This document shows, one piece after another, positions 54,759 to 64,000 of a stretch of DNA of 64,000 nt (its first letter is position 1; each line of letters starts with the position of its first letter). Source of the stretch: Isoetes taiwanensis (taxonomy: Eukaryota; Streptophyta; Lycopodiopsida; Isoetales; Isoetaceae); contig JAJEKV010000114.1 in assembly GCA_021234155.1 (NCBI GenBank), positions 248,001-312,000 of the forward strand, given 5' to 3'. The translations under genes were made by a program, and so were the position numbers. The notes under the pieces were generated by a model, which was not told the origin of the DNA, made no database searches, and was given only the letters and a program-made list of their open reading frames with translations.

Positions 54759-57700
54759 ATGGAAATTCACCAGGCGTTTGCTTTCTTGATGGAGATCGAG
54801 GCTACGATCGAGATTAAGCTTGAGAGAGAGACAGCGCCCAATCTCGAACAAGAATACTTGAGCAAGGTTAAGCTAGAAAGAGAAAGAGGAGACGTAATAA
54901 GTAAGCATTTTTAACCCTAAGTTATTTTTTTTTTCTCGCCTTCCCTTCCAAATAGCGCCTTCCATCTCTTTCATTGAAGAAATACCCAATGAATAAGAGG
55001 TCTCAAGGATTCGTATGGATGCATTCGATCTAGATCCGAGCTTCAGTTCTTCAAGATTGCTTGTTCTAAGTGTTGTATTATCTGCTTCCACCTAACACTA
55101 TGAAAAGACCCGTTCCTTAACCGGCATCAACGATGGAGTCAATTTAGTATTATATATCTTTAATGGCGCAGGCTTTTGGAGATATGGAAATGAGCTTACC
55201 TAGTGCCCCGACCGACCTCTGGAAAATTCTAGTGGACCATATGGGAATTCTTGAAAGGTGTGTTGCAAACTTCAATAGCATGCCATTCACATACAAATAC
55301 AATTCCGTAAGCTTATGAGATATGGATGTAGCTCCATTTAGACAGAGAAATAACCCTGAGATTTGAACTGCAGAATTAATCTGCCACATACCAAAACCCA
55401 ATCAGGTAAACTATCTAACTCTAATTTAAATAAAAATACACACTTACAAATAGGCCAATGGGCTTTGAAAGTTGAGATTTTCGGGAGATGATAAGGAGAA
55501 GCATAAGGAATACAACCCGAAAGGCAAAGAATGGTAAGTAAAGAGAGAGTCGAGGAAAAGGCACTCGGCCGGCGATCTTGTTTAGCTGGTGTCTTATCTG
55601 CATATATTCTGCTAGAAGAATATGGCGCATCCTTTGTTTCTGATAGCATGTTAAGAAAACCATCGAGGTGCAATGTTTGAAGAGAGCACATGAGGCTATG
55701 CTTGTAGAAGTCTTCTGCAAAGTTAACTATCTAGTAACAGTAAAACTGCTGGAGGCTTTTACTTACAAGATTAAGTCATTTCCTTCAAGATTATATGCAC
55801 TTATCTTGTCCACTTATCCTTCCAGATGCACTTATCTTGTCCACTTATTTGTTCAGCAGACTTTTTCTTAATCTAACTATTGGCTTATGTTTTTTAGTGG
55901 CTCCAAGGGAGAGCTCAAAAAACAGGGGGGAAACCTCACGAACAAGACATGAGGATAGTGAGGAAGAGGATTCTATGGACATCACTAGAATCGTTGGAGA
56001 AATGGAGCATTCAGACTTGATTAAATTTAAGGCAGCCCCCTTGACAAGCGGCTTGCACATATTGGTACTCCGTCATGAGACCTCTAATGGAAGGCGAGGT
56101 TCAGCTTGTCCAAAACCGAGAAGATCAAGGTATTTGGTGAACCACTTCATGTTTTAAAGATGCACTTGCTAACCTGTCCTTTCATTTGTTGTCGCGTTGA
56201 GAAATCCAATGAAGTGTAAGATCCATTAATGCGCCAGCAAGTGAGAATGAAGAAGAAGATGAAAAAACAGATGATAGCGCAAGTGATGAGGGGGACGAGG
56301 AGCCAAATGAAGATTATGAAGTTACTTTTCGTCGTCTTCCTAAAGAGGAAAAGGTAGATGCTTATTTGCATTTTGTGAATGCATTGTTGGACAGTATTAT
56401 TATATTTTATTGTGCATTATTATTAATAACTATTCGTTGTATATTATAGGTGACTATGGTGCAAGGAGGGGAGATACATCTAGATGAGAATGGACAGACA
56501 TGGAAGACAGCCCTCGGCCATGCGGTGAAAGTATTTTGCACAGAGATTGATAAAGATTGGAAGAAGGTGGATGAGATCTCCAAAAAGAGACTAGTGAGAC
56601 ACATGGAGAAGCGTTTTGGTAAAGGTTTATTTGCTTCTGATATACTAAAGAGGGCAGCTCGAATATTCAATCATTGGAAGTAAGCTACTATTGTATTTTA
56701 TCATGTTTTATTTTTTTCTTCATTATTTAACATTGTTGTCATGTTGTGTAGGGATTGGTTGCGTAGGAGTAATAAGAAAATAGCCCCAAACCACGTTAAA
56801 GATGCTGTGTGGGACAGATTTCTTGCAGATAAAAAGAAGCCACGTCACCAACAGAAAAAGGCAGCGGCAGCAAGAAAACCTAATGGCGAAAGAATAGGAC
56901 GGCGGGGACATGCTGGAATCGCTGCGGATTATGTAAGTACTATGTTTCTTTGCAAATACATTGACTGAATACCATGTTTCTTTGCAAATAACATGCTTCA
57001 TTCTTCATTTACTAGCTTCTGCTGTCCTCTCCTAAAGCTTTTGTCTTTATATAATCCAAAATGTTTTAGTAATGGAAGCTCGAGATCCTCGCATAAAGGC
57101 TACTGTAAATGTGCAAAGAACTCACCGTCGGCTTCCATGCAAGTGGATTCTCTTCAAGGACAGCCCAAGAAAATTGGCCAAACTCAAAAGAGACCATGAG
57201 ATCCCATATGTGTGAGCTTAGGTTGCCTATCTCGTGTCACAAGATGCATTCCATATGCCTTACTTATGTGTTCAAGCATCATCACACCCCCTCTCCTTTC
57301 AAGCCAATCTCTAAATAATGAGTCTCTTCGACCGCCTATCTCTGCTTTACACCGGTCGTATGAACTTGAGCAGAAGAGTTATTATTCAAAAAAATATCTG
57401 GCCCAAGATCATCTGCTTGAGGTTCTCCACTCAGCTGGCAGAATTCTGCATACTCCATAGATCTTCCTTTTTTATTCATAAATGGTTTCACAACAAATGG
57501 TGCTGGTTTATAGCATGAGTCTGCTACAAGGTAAGGCTGTATTTCCATATTCTTAACCTGTACTTTTGGCCATGCAAGAACTTCCCGTGCACAAAGCTTT
57601 TGCCACAGTGGACTGTAACTAAAGTCTCAGTTCTTTGGATCTGTCTTCTAACATGTTAACTGGCAGAATTTCAAGTTGGCTTGGAAATCTTACTTTACTT

Positions 57701-58670
57701 AATCTCATTGCATCAGACAATGGCTAATATCTCCCCTCGGAATTTAGATGAGAAGAACGATATGTTAACAAAGATTGGATCAAAGATTTTTCTTGACTAA
57801 CTCTATTTTTTTATCTTATGTAGTTCCGAGATTGGGGTGCTTACCCTTCTGCAACAACTATGGCAGCGATAAAGAAGAAGAGATCATACAGGGCATATCG
57901 AGAATCTCTAATTGCCGAAGGGAGAATTCCTGGAAATGTAAGCTTTTGTATTCGTTTTGTTTAGTTCTAATTTCTGATTTTTTTTGTTCTTTCTGATCAA
58001 ATGTGAGAGCTCAAAATTTCTGATTTTTTTGTTCTTTTGTAGTTTGAGGCGTTGCATTTCTTAGGGAAGAAGGGCGAGAGGAAGAATAAGCAGCGAAGAA
58101 GAAAACAATTGAAGGTAATTTCTACTTTGTAGCATTCTGATATATTCGCTCTCTCATCTTAAACAACTTCTTTTTAGAAGCAAACACCAAGGCGCCGAAG
58201 ATCGAAGGGAAGAAGAAGCACTAGCTCATGTGGATCTAGAAAGGCGCCAGCCCATGTCGTTGAGGAAGGCGAGAATGCCCATGTAATTGATGGAGGTGAG
58301 CAAGAAGTGGAAGGAGTAGAGGAGATTAGAGCGAAGATGTGGAAGATGATGTGGGATTAAGGTGGAGTTAAATTGTCGCGTAGATGCTCCCGATTTGCCA
58401 CATGAAGATGTCGGCGACATTGATGCCTTCTACGACGCAGTTATGGAGAAGGGATTGGAGAGTGCAAGGAGTATGGAAGAGATGATTATGAAGAAGAGAA
58501 ATGATGTGGAGGAGGGCAGCAAGAGAAGTGATAATGCATCCACATCGAGACAAAAAGGGAAGAAGAGCAAGACTCGAGGACTTAGCAGAAATTTGGGTTC
58601 TGAATTTGTAGATGGGACTATTGCACGGAACATTGCGCAATATAAGTCACTTCGAAAGACAAGAGGCTGA
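54759..58670 (+). pseudogene. CACTA second gene, TNPA/Transposase_24-like, multi-exon
   Basis: A likely first exon at 54759 (MEIHQAFAFLMEIEATIEIK). Later exons: about 55898-56130 (APRESSKNRGETSRTRHEDS, acidic); 56450-56681 (VQGGEIHLDENGQTWKTALG ... IDKDWKKVDEISKKRLVRHM ... RIFNHWK); 56752-56935 (DWLRRSNKKIAPNHVKDAVW ... GRRGHAGIAADY); 57825-57940 (FRDWGAYPSATTMAAIKKKR); 58043-58115; 58178 onward with basic and acidic runs to TGA at 58668-58670. The order 'Trp-rich linker, FNHWK, DWLR, GRRGHAG' is reminiscent of Transposase_24 (Ptta/En/Spm). Exon borders have GT/AG. A frame break near 58347 suggests decay. Confidence 0.6.
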
Positions 58671-58939
58671 CATGAGTACTTGCAAAATGTGAACTCTTCA
58701 AGTTTTGATGTGTTTCTAACACTTTGCTCTTACTATCTTTAATGACTACTGATTTGTATTCAAGTCTTAAGTTTTGACTACTTGTAATGACTACTTATTT
58801 GTAATCAAGTCTTTATCTTTACATTTTGTCTTTTATTCAATTGTATCTGTTGTTCACAAATGTCAATCGCATTTTATTCGATTTTATCTGTTGTAACAAA
58901 TATTAATTGCTGTTATCTCTATTGTAACGAATGTTAATA

Positions 58940-59433
58940 GAATTATATCTTGACTGTTATTCTGACTAATAACTAATGTCGTGGCCAAATAACCTGACTG
59001 ATTGTCTGACTATTGCCTGACCAACTGTCTGACTAATAATTGACCCATATTCTAACTATTTCTATGACGAATTTTTTGACTAAGGATTTGACTAAGTATC
59101 TGACTAATATCATGACTAAATATCTAAGTAATACATTGACTAATTACGTACCTAATTAGCTGACTAATTAGCTATTTAATAAACTGACTAAGTAACTGAC
59201 TAACAAAATAAGATTCTGTCTATTACATTGACTAGTCATCTGACTAAATTGTTGACTAAGAAACTGACTAAACATATAACTAATAACATGACTTTTTACT
59301 TTCGACTAATCTTGACTAATATTCGACTAATATTCGTCGGATAAAACTCGTCACTTCATTAAAATTGAGAATATGGTTTGGGCACTTGTCTATTTTACAA
59401 AGGCTCTCTGACTAATGTTATGACGTTTAACCA
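58940..59433 (+). repeat. CACTA subterminal repeats, right end
   Basis: The same TGACTAA-type words as the left end, again mainly on the plus strand rather than inverted. They run up to the right TIR at 59434. Confidence 0.85.
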
Positions 59434-59452
59434 TCATTCTCTTGTAGTGGCA

Positions 59453-59590
59453 ATGGAGGTCTTTCGCCCACAAGAGTCTTGATTTCCTCATTGCCGGCTT
59501 AGGAGACCTCGCCATGGGCTTCAAGGGCTTATTTCTTGGTGATTTCCGGGGGCGCCCTTGTTGCCGGGCTTCCGTCATGATGCTCCTCAA
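59453..59590 (-). CDS. AT-hook-like first exon of the minus-strand gene of the large transposon
   Basis: Frame starting MTEARQQGRPRKSPRNKPLK; GRPRK is the core of an AT-hook, which binds the minor groove of AT-rich DNA. It lies just outside the CACTA insertion, in line with the coding segments at 50590 and below, but in a different frame. It is therefore linked to them either by splicing or across a frameshift. About 310 bp lie between it and the right TIR. Confidence 0.45.
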
Positions 59591-59878
59591 AAAGCTTCAA
59601 AAATGGCCTCGGGGTTTTGCTCTATCCGGCTATGGCAAGGAAGGTACAGAGTTTTGGGGATAGAGATGTGCTTTCTGTTTGGCTATGGCGGAAGTACAAA
59701 GTCTTGGGGAATGAGCGGGGAGGAGCTAAACCTCGAAAGGGATTTCCCTACGTTCGAATTTTGAAACCCACCAAACCAATTAAGACATTCTAAAAATTAA
59801 TGATAATATAATAAATATGGTAGTAGGGATATTGTTTACATTTTGCATTTGTAAATGTATAAAAGTGTCCCTTTTTTT

Positions 59879-59906
59879 GCCACCCCTTTCATGCTTCTAC
59901 CCTAAA
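59879..59906. other. Right TIR of the large transposon and TAAA target duplication
   Basis: 59879-59902 is the inverted counterpart of 42148-42171 (one-base length difference and a few substitutions). TAAA at 59903-59906 repeats 42144-42147. Confidence 0.85.
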
Positions 59907-59940
59907 AATACAGGAATGAAGCCAACATCAACTGCGGGCC

Positions 59941-61010
59941 AACATGCGTACAACAACTCTAAAAACTAAAGTACGTATAATGCTAGACCTTCTGCAAGTG
60001 CTATACTTTTTATGCCTGATTATGTCTTTGTGGTCTGCTTAGGTGCATGAGGAACTTGCTGACCATTGACAGATATTGTTGTCAATGCGGTAAAATTATT
60101 GTGCACTTTTTTCCCTGAAGCATCATTTTTGCAGTTATTTTGACGGATGCATCATTATGCGAATTCTCGATTATAAATTTGCTGTAATAATTTGGCAGTA
60201 GATTTGTCTTCTCCTAAAAGAAGGGAGATCATCACATCATAAGAAAGCAGAGATTAGGAATTTGGTTCTGACTGGATGCTGCATGTACTTTTAGGTTCTT
60301 TGTATCAGGAAGCCAGAGGAATCGATTGACCTATTCATGGTGGAAATCATGCACATGAAACACAAAGTTGAAAACTGTTACATTTTGACATGCAACGTAT
60401 CACTCGAATATGAGAAGAGGTAAGTGATTGTCTCACATGGTTAACATTTGACCATTCACACTGTACTGGAAAACTCTACGATTCATTTTTTAATTTTTAA
60501 AAGCTTTACTCTTGCTACTGTTTTGTGGAATAATCAAGTCTCTGCGATATTTCTTATTCCTTGTGACGGTTTTGTTTGGCAGTGAGATCAATGCAGGCTT
60601 CTTCTATCAGAATGCAGAACAAAGGAAAAAAATGGTTGCTGCTGAACGGAGACAGGTTGATGAAAAGGTCATGAAGATAATTGCTCTAAAGAAGAAGGTA
60701 AAAATGTTTTCATGTTCTGCACTGTTTGTGACACGTGATGAGAAGCTAACTGGATGTTCATGGCTTTTCAAGGTCTGCGATGGAACCGACAAGAACTTTG
60801 TTGTTATCAATCATAAAGAAATTGATCCCATGTCACTCGACTTATTTGCACGGGAGGGGGTAATATTCTTATGCCATTGGATTTGTTCTCTGTGAATCTT
60901 TTTACTTATAGTGCCTAGGAACATCAGGTTACACAACAGAAAATTGGGGTATTATGGTTTCACTTATTTTGTTTGTCTTCTCTCAGATTGTGGCTCTAAG
61001 AAGAGCAAAA
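59941..61010 (+). pseudogene. CCT6: CCT6 (TCP-1 zeta chaperonin subunit) gene fragment
   Basis: Six exon pieces with matching GT/AG borders: RTTTLKTK (59941-59970), HEELADH/LTDIVVNA (60043-60089, one-base deletion between the two phrases), [20 protein letters not shown] (60295-60419, continuing to [13 protein letters not shown]), EINAGFFYQNAEQRKKMVAA (60583-60697), CDGTDKNFVVINHKEIDPMS (60773-60859) and IVALRRAK (60987-61010). These are consecutive in CCT6, a subunit of the cytosolic TRiC folding complex. About 28 codons are missing in frame between MHMKHK and ENCYILT. The 5' and 3' parts of the gene are absent. Introns are retained, so this is DNA-level duplication, not retroposition. Confidence 0.88.
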
Positions 61011-62570
61011 CTTTCCCTTAGACCTTATGAAGATTTCCTTAGATTCCCCTATATTGTAAGAGATTCCCTTAGACTTGTAAATATTTTTCTAGATTCTCTT
61101 ACATTTTATGAGATTTTCTTAGATTCTCATAGATTCCTTTACATTCTAGAACATTCTAGGACTTTCTGGAACATTCTGAAACTTTCAAACATCCTAGAAC
61201 TTTCTGGAAGTATTTCCCTAGATTCCCTTACATTCTCGTAGATTCCCCTACATATAAGAACAATTTGGAACTTTTTGGAAGGATTCTCTTAGAGGGTAAA
61301 AGCATGTTAGGGTGTCCCTTAAAAAGTATTATTTAGTGACAAAAAAAGTACCTAAAAAGGTACCCAGGACTGGGTACTGGGTACCTGTGTAATATCCCAA
61401 TAAAAGGTACATTCTAGAACTTTTATATATATTTTGGTCTCCGATAGCATTATCTTTATCTTAACTTTGAATATTAATGCGTCCTTGACTTTTATTTTGG
61501 ATATTTGTACTAGTTTTAATGAAAATAAAAATGAGAAAGTACCCAGTTCTGAAGTACCTAGTGTATGTACTTTTGCAGGTTCCAAAAGTGGTACACCCTA
61601 ACATGCTTTTACCCTAGATTCCCCTAGATTCTCTTATATTCTAAAATTTTCTAGAATATTCTGGAACTTTCTAGAACATTCTAGAAGATACTACGTTTTT
61701 CGTCGTATTGTTCCAGCTTTAGCATTTTAGCATGTTCTTATGGTGCAAGTTCCTATCGTGCCCTACATTGTAAAGAAGCTCTTGGGAATACTCTAGATTT
61801 ATAGATTCTCTAAGATTCTATCAAGGTTCTCTTAGAGGTTTCATGAAGATTCCTCTAAATTTTATAAGACTCCATGAGATTCCCTTAGATTTTATAACGT
61901 TCCTTGCATTCTATGAAGATTCCGTCTAGATTCCATTAGATTTCCCTAGATTCTCCAAGGTTCTATAAAGATCCCCTTAGATTCCCTTAGATCCCTTTAG
62001 ATTTTATGAGATTGCCCTAGGTTATATGAGATTCAAAGAGATTCTATAAAGATTTCTCTAGATACTCTAAGGTTTCATCAAGATTTTCTTAGATTCCCTT
62101 AGATATTATGAAGATTCCCTTAGATTCCCCTAGATTTAAGAGATTCCCTTAGACTTGTAAATATTTTCCTAGATTCTCTTACATTTTATGAGATTTCCTT
62201 AGATTCCCTTAAATTCTCCGAGATTCCTGTACATTCTAGAACTTTCTAGAACATTCGAGGACTTTCTAGAACATTCTGAAACTTTCAAAACATCCACGAA
62301 CTTTCTAGAAGTATTTCCCTATTCCGTTACATTCCCGAAGATTCCCCTACATTCTAGAACATTCTAGAACTTATTAGAACAATTTGGAACTTTTTGGAAG
62401 GATTCTCTTAGATTCCCCCTAGATTCTCTTATATTCCAAAACTTTTTAGAATTTTGGGGCTTTCCAGAACACTCTAGAAGGTTTTAGAACTTTCTAGAGC
62501 CTCTAGAACATTCTAGAACTTTCTCGAACTATCTAGAATGTTATACTCTATTTTATCTTAATTACCCTTA
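61011..62570 (+). repeat. Degenerate GATTCCCTTAGATT / TTCTAGAACATTC array
   Basis: Two intermingled short themes: (C)TTAGATTCCC(T/C)TAGATTTTATGAGATT and TTCTAGAACATTCTAGAAC. The second produces long perfect runs of alternating TTC and GAA every 5 bp (for example 61144-61176 and 62506-62528). The MITE at 61294-61614 is inserted in it. No coding. Confidence 0.8.
61294..61614. mobile_element. 321-bp MITE, second copy, TAGA target duplication
   Basis: It has the same length and the same 22-bp TIRs as 2134-2454 and only a handful of internal differences. TAGA at 61290-61293 and 61615-61618 flanks it. It is inserted in the degenerate TTAGATT array. Confidence 0.95.
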
Positions 62571-62759
62571 AGTATACTTGAAACATACAAAATAAATTGA
62601 ATTAATGCTTGATCTAGTGCTTAGATTGAAGGGTTGAGGGATTAATGACTAGGGTTCCAATCCCCCACACAACGTAAAAATTTTAAAAGCCTCTCCTTAA
62701 GAGACGAGCATTCAACATGAGCCTTAGGATCTTAGACCCGATCAAGGATCGAGATCTCA

Positions 62760-63120
62760 CCACATGACAATAATGAAAGCAATATGAGCCGTAGGATCTA
62801 TTACATATAATTCCCAAAGCCATGTGGACCGTATAATATGTCCCCAAGCAACATGAGCCGTAGGATCTCAGACCGACGATCAGGATCAAGAACAACCTGG
62901 ACCGTATGATCTATTATATGTAATTCCCAAAGCCATGTGGACCGTATGATATGTCCCCAAGCAACGTGAGCCGTAGGATCTTGGACCGACGATCAGGATC
63001 AAATCAACCTGGACCGTAGGATCGTCTATATAGAATCTATATAGAAACTCCCAAGCCATCTGGGCCGTAGGACACGTCCCAAGACACGTGAGCCGTAGGA
63101 TCTCGGATGGACGGTCGGAT
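62760..63120 (+). repeat. Tandem repeat of ~112-125-bp units
   Basis: GAGCCGTAGGATCT recurs at about 62786, 62857, 62969 and 63089. GCCATGTGGACCGTA (or variants) recurs at about 62819, 62932 and 63055. Roughly three units plus a partial. No coding supported; open frames arise from the repeat. Confidence 0.8.
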
Positions 63121-63406
63121 AAGCGCGACAAACATAAGAACATATATATGTTAGATAGATAGATATATTGATAAACTCTAATAGTTCAGCATGCACAAAA
63201 AACAGTTTTTTTTAATAAACCTTTTTTTCCCAACAAGAAAAAATTATAAAAACTATTTGCCAAAATATGCACTCCAATTGGGTAAAATTAAGAACAGACC
63301 ATCTTGAGAGTTGGTTATGCACCAGAATAATGGTTAGATATATGTAACTAGGTGAATGAACTTAAAGATGAATAATCCATATCGCATGCCTAACTGTAAA
63401 GCTTGT

Positions 63407-63511
63407 TTGGAGTTTCAATGTATCAATGGACATCCAACATAGAAGTTTTTCTCATTACCTTTGGAGTTTTAATGTATCAATGGACATCCAACATAGAAGT
63501 TTTTCTCATTT
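63407..63511 (+). repeat. Two tandem copies of a 54-bp unit
   Basis: TTGGAGTTTCAATGTATCAA at 63407 recurs as TTGGAGTTTTAATGTATCAA at 63461; the rest matches nearly perfectly. Confidence 0.9.
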
Positions 63512-64000
63512 CCTGATGATTTACTTGGACATGTGTTGACATCTGGCGATGTCCAAAGGGGCACATGTTATCAAAGACCATAAAACAACTTCCAGTAAAA
63601 TTAAAACAAATTTCAACCATGTGTATTTTTTACCTTGGTCTCAATGCCTCTCTTCCATGTCGCACATGGTGCACAACAAAAGCTTTGTACTATTTAATCA
63701 AAGGGTTGATTAATTTGCATCTGTGGTGCCCATGTAGAGTACAATGATTGTCAACTATAGCATATAAGAAATGCAATCAAACATGTTTAGCATATATGAA
63801 ATGCAATCAAACATGTTTAACATCTTGACACAATTCTCCCGCCATTTAACAAAATATGTAATCAGCTATTTTTTGTCCTCGTGTTTGAATATAAATCAGC
63901 ATTGTCTAGCTAGATGATTATTAAATTGCACTTGTTGTGGTGCCCATATATGAATTAGAATATATGAAACGCAATCCAGCACGTTTAACATCTTCATATA
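63512..64000. other. Non-coding right end of the window
   Basis: AT-rich with no gene. It contains two tandem 30-bp units at 63759-63818 (AGCATATAAGAAATGCAATC...) and a related phrase near 63960. Confidence 0.6.

Larger units (their letters stand above)
50592..59449 (+). mobile_element. CACTA (En/Spm) transposon with complete ends, nested in the large transposon
   Basis: CACTACAAGAGAATGA at 50592-50607 and its exact reverse complement at 59434-59449 form 16-bp perfect TIRs. GCA flanks both ends (50589-50591, 59450-59452), the 3-bp duplication expected for CACTA. Dense TGACTAA/TGACGAA subterminal repeats lie inside both ends. Two divergent genes are present: a minus-strand TNP2-like gene lacking the catalytic domain and a plus-strand TNPA-like gene. 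Length 8,858 bp. Because the catalytic DDE region (Transposase_21) is not visible, it is probably non-autonomous. Confidence 0.95.
42148..59902 (+). mobile_element. Large DNA transposon with GGGTA-type TIRs, 4-bp target duplication
   Basis: The left end is GGGTAGATGCATGAAAGGG followed by TGTCC. The right end, read inward on the other strand, is GGGTAGAAGCATGAAAGGG followed by GTGGC. TAAA flanks both sides. Total 17,755 bp, of which 8,858 bp plus a 3-bp duplication is a nested CACTA element, so the original was about 8.9 kb. It contains a decayed plus-strand transposase-like gene (42.7-45.3 kb) and a convergent minus-strand gene region (59.6-46.8 kb). Ends and target-site size match the two 321-bp MITEs in the window. 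The superfamily is not one I can name with confidence. Confidence 0.85.

Noticed and set aside
1-64000. tRNA or rRNA genes
   Set aside because: I found no cloverleaf-compatible A/B box pair or rRNA signature by eye; a tRNAscan-SE or Infernal run would decide.

Overview
This is a plant nuclear window made almost entirely of transposable elements, their decayed remains, satellite-like arrays and gene fragments. There is no dense operon-style coding. The evidence is a plant L1-type LINE with endonuclease, reverse transcriptase and poly(A) tail; a Copia gag, integrase and LTR with a Met-tRNA-type primer site; a CACTA element with DUF4218/DUF4216-like protein; spliceosomal introns with GT..AG borders; and plant-like fragments of CCT6, DDB1, an M16 peptidase and histone H3. 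The transposase-like family with 'SDGCxxQFKS' and 'GKGEHDGxGAVIKR' motifs is one I associate with ferns, lycophytes and bryophytes, so a non-seed plant (perhaps a fern) is my inference. Nothing in the window proves it.

Layout. 1-12.6 kb: two copies of one decayed DNA-transposon-like unit. They share the same internal defects. Copy 1 carries a 321-bp MITE and is followed by a decayed retrocopy of a long-tailed histone H3-like protein. Copy 2 carries a scrambled Copia insertion in an intron. 12.6-17.3 kb: dispersed repeats and exon-sized gene fragments (DDB1, M16 peptidase). 17.3-22.7 kb: a minus-strand L1 LINE, 5'-truncated, holding a short plus-strand LINE insertion of another type. 23.5-25.5 kb: a second, different plus-strand LINE. 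25.5-34.6 kb: tandem arrays, namely a degenerate array, 19-bp satellites in both orientations forming a large inverted structure, and about 3.4 copies of an ~820-bp unit. 34.6-42.1 kb: non-coding DNA, the ORF1 part of another L1 LINE, and a small two-exon acidic gene.

42148-59902 is the most interesting object. It is a DNA transposon with ~24-bp terminal inverted repeats and a perfect 4-bp target duplication (TAAA). It carries a decayed transposase of the same family as the 1-12 kb copies, plus an opposing minus-strand gene region with an AT-hook-like start, coiled coil, RING-like cysteines and a Ulp1/C48 protease signature. Nested in it at 50592-59449 is a complete-ended 8,858-bp CACTA transposon (16-bp perfect TIRs, 3-bp GCA target duplication, subterminal repeats, two divergent genes). 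The two 321-bp MITEs (2134-2454, 61294-61614) have TIRs of the same type as the outer transposon and also make 4-bp target duplications. MITE, autonomous-like element and dead copies may therefore form one family.

59.9-64 kb: a CCT6 (TCP-1 zeta) exon series with deletions and a frameshift, a long TTC/GAA-rich degenerate array that forms perfect heat-shock-element registers, and small tandem repeats. Very little here is likely to be a functional host gene; the two-exon gene at 40526-40929 is the best candidate.
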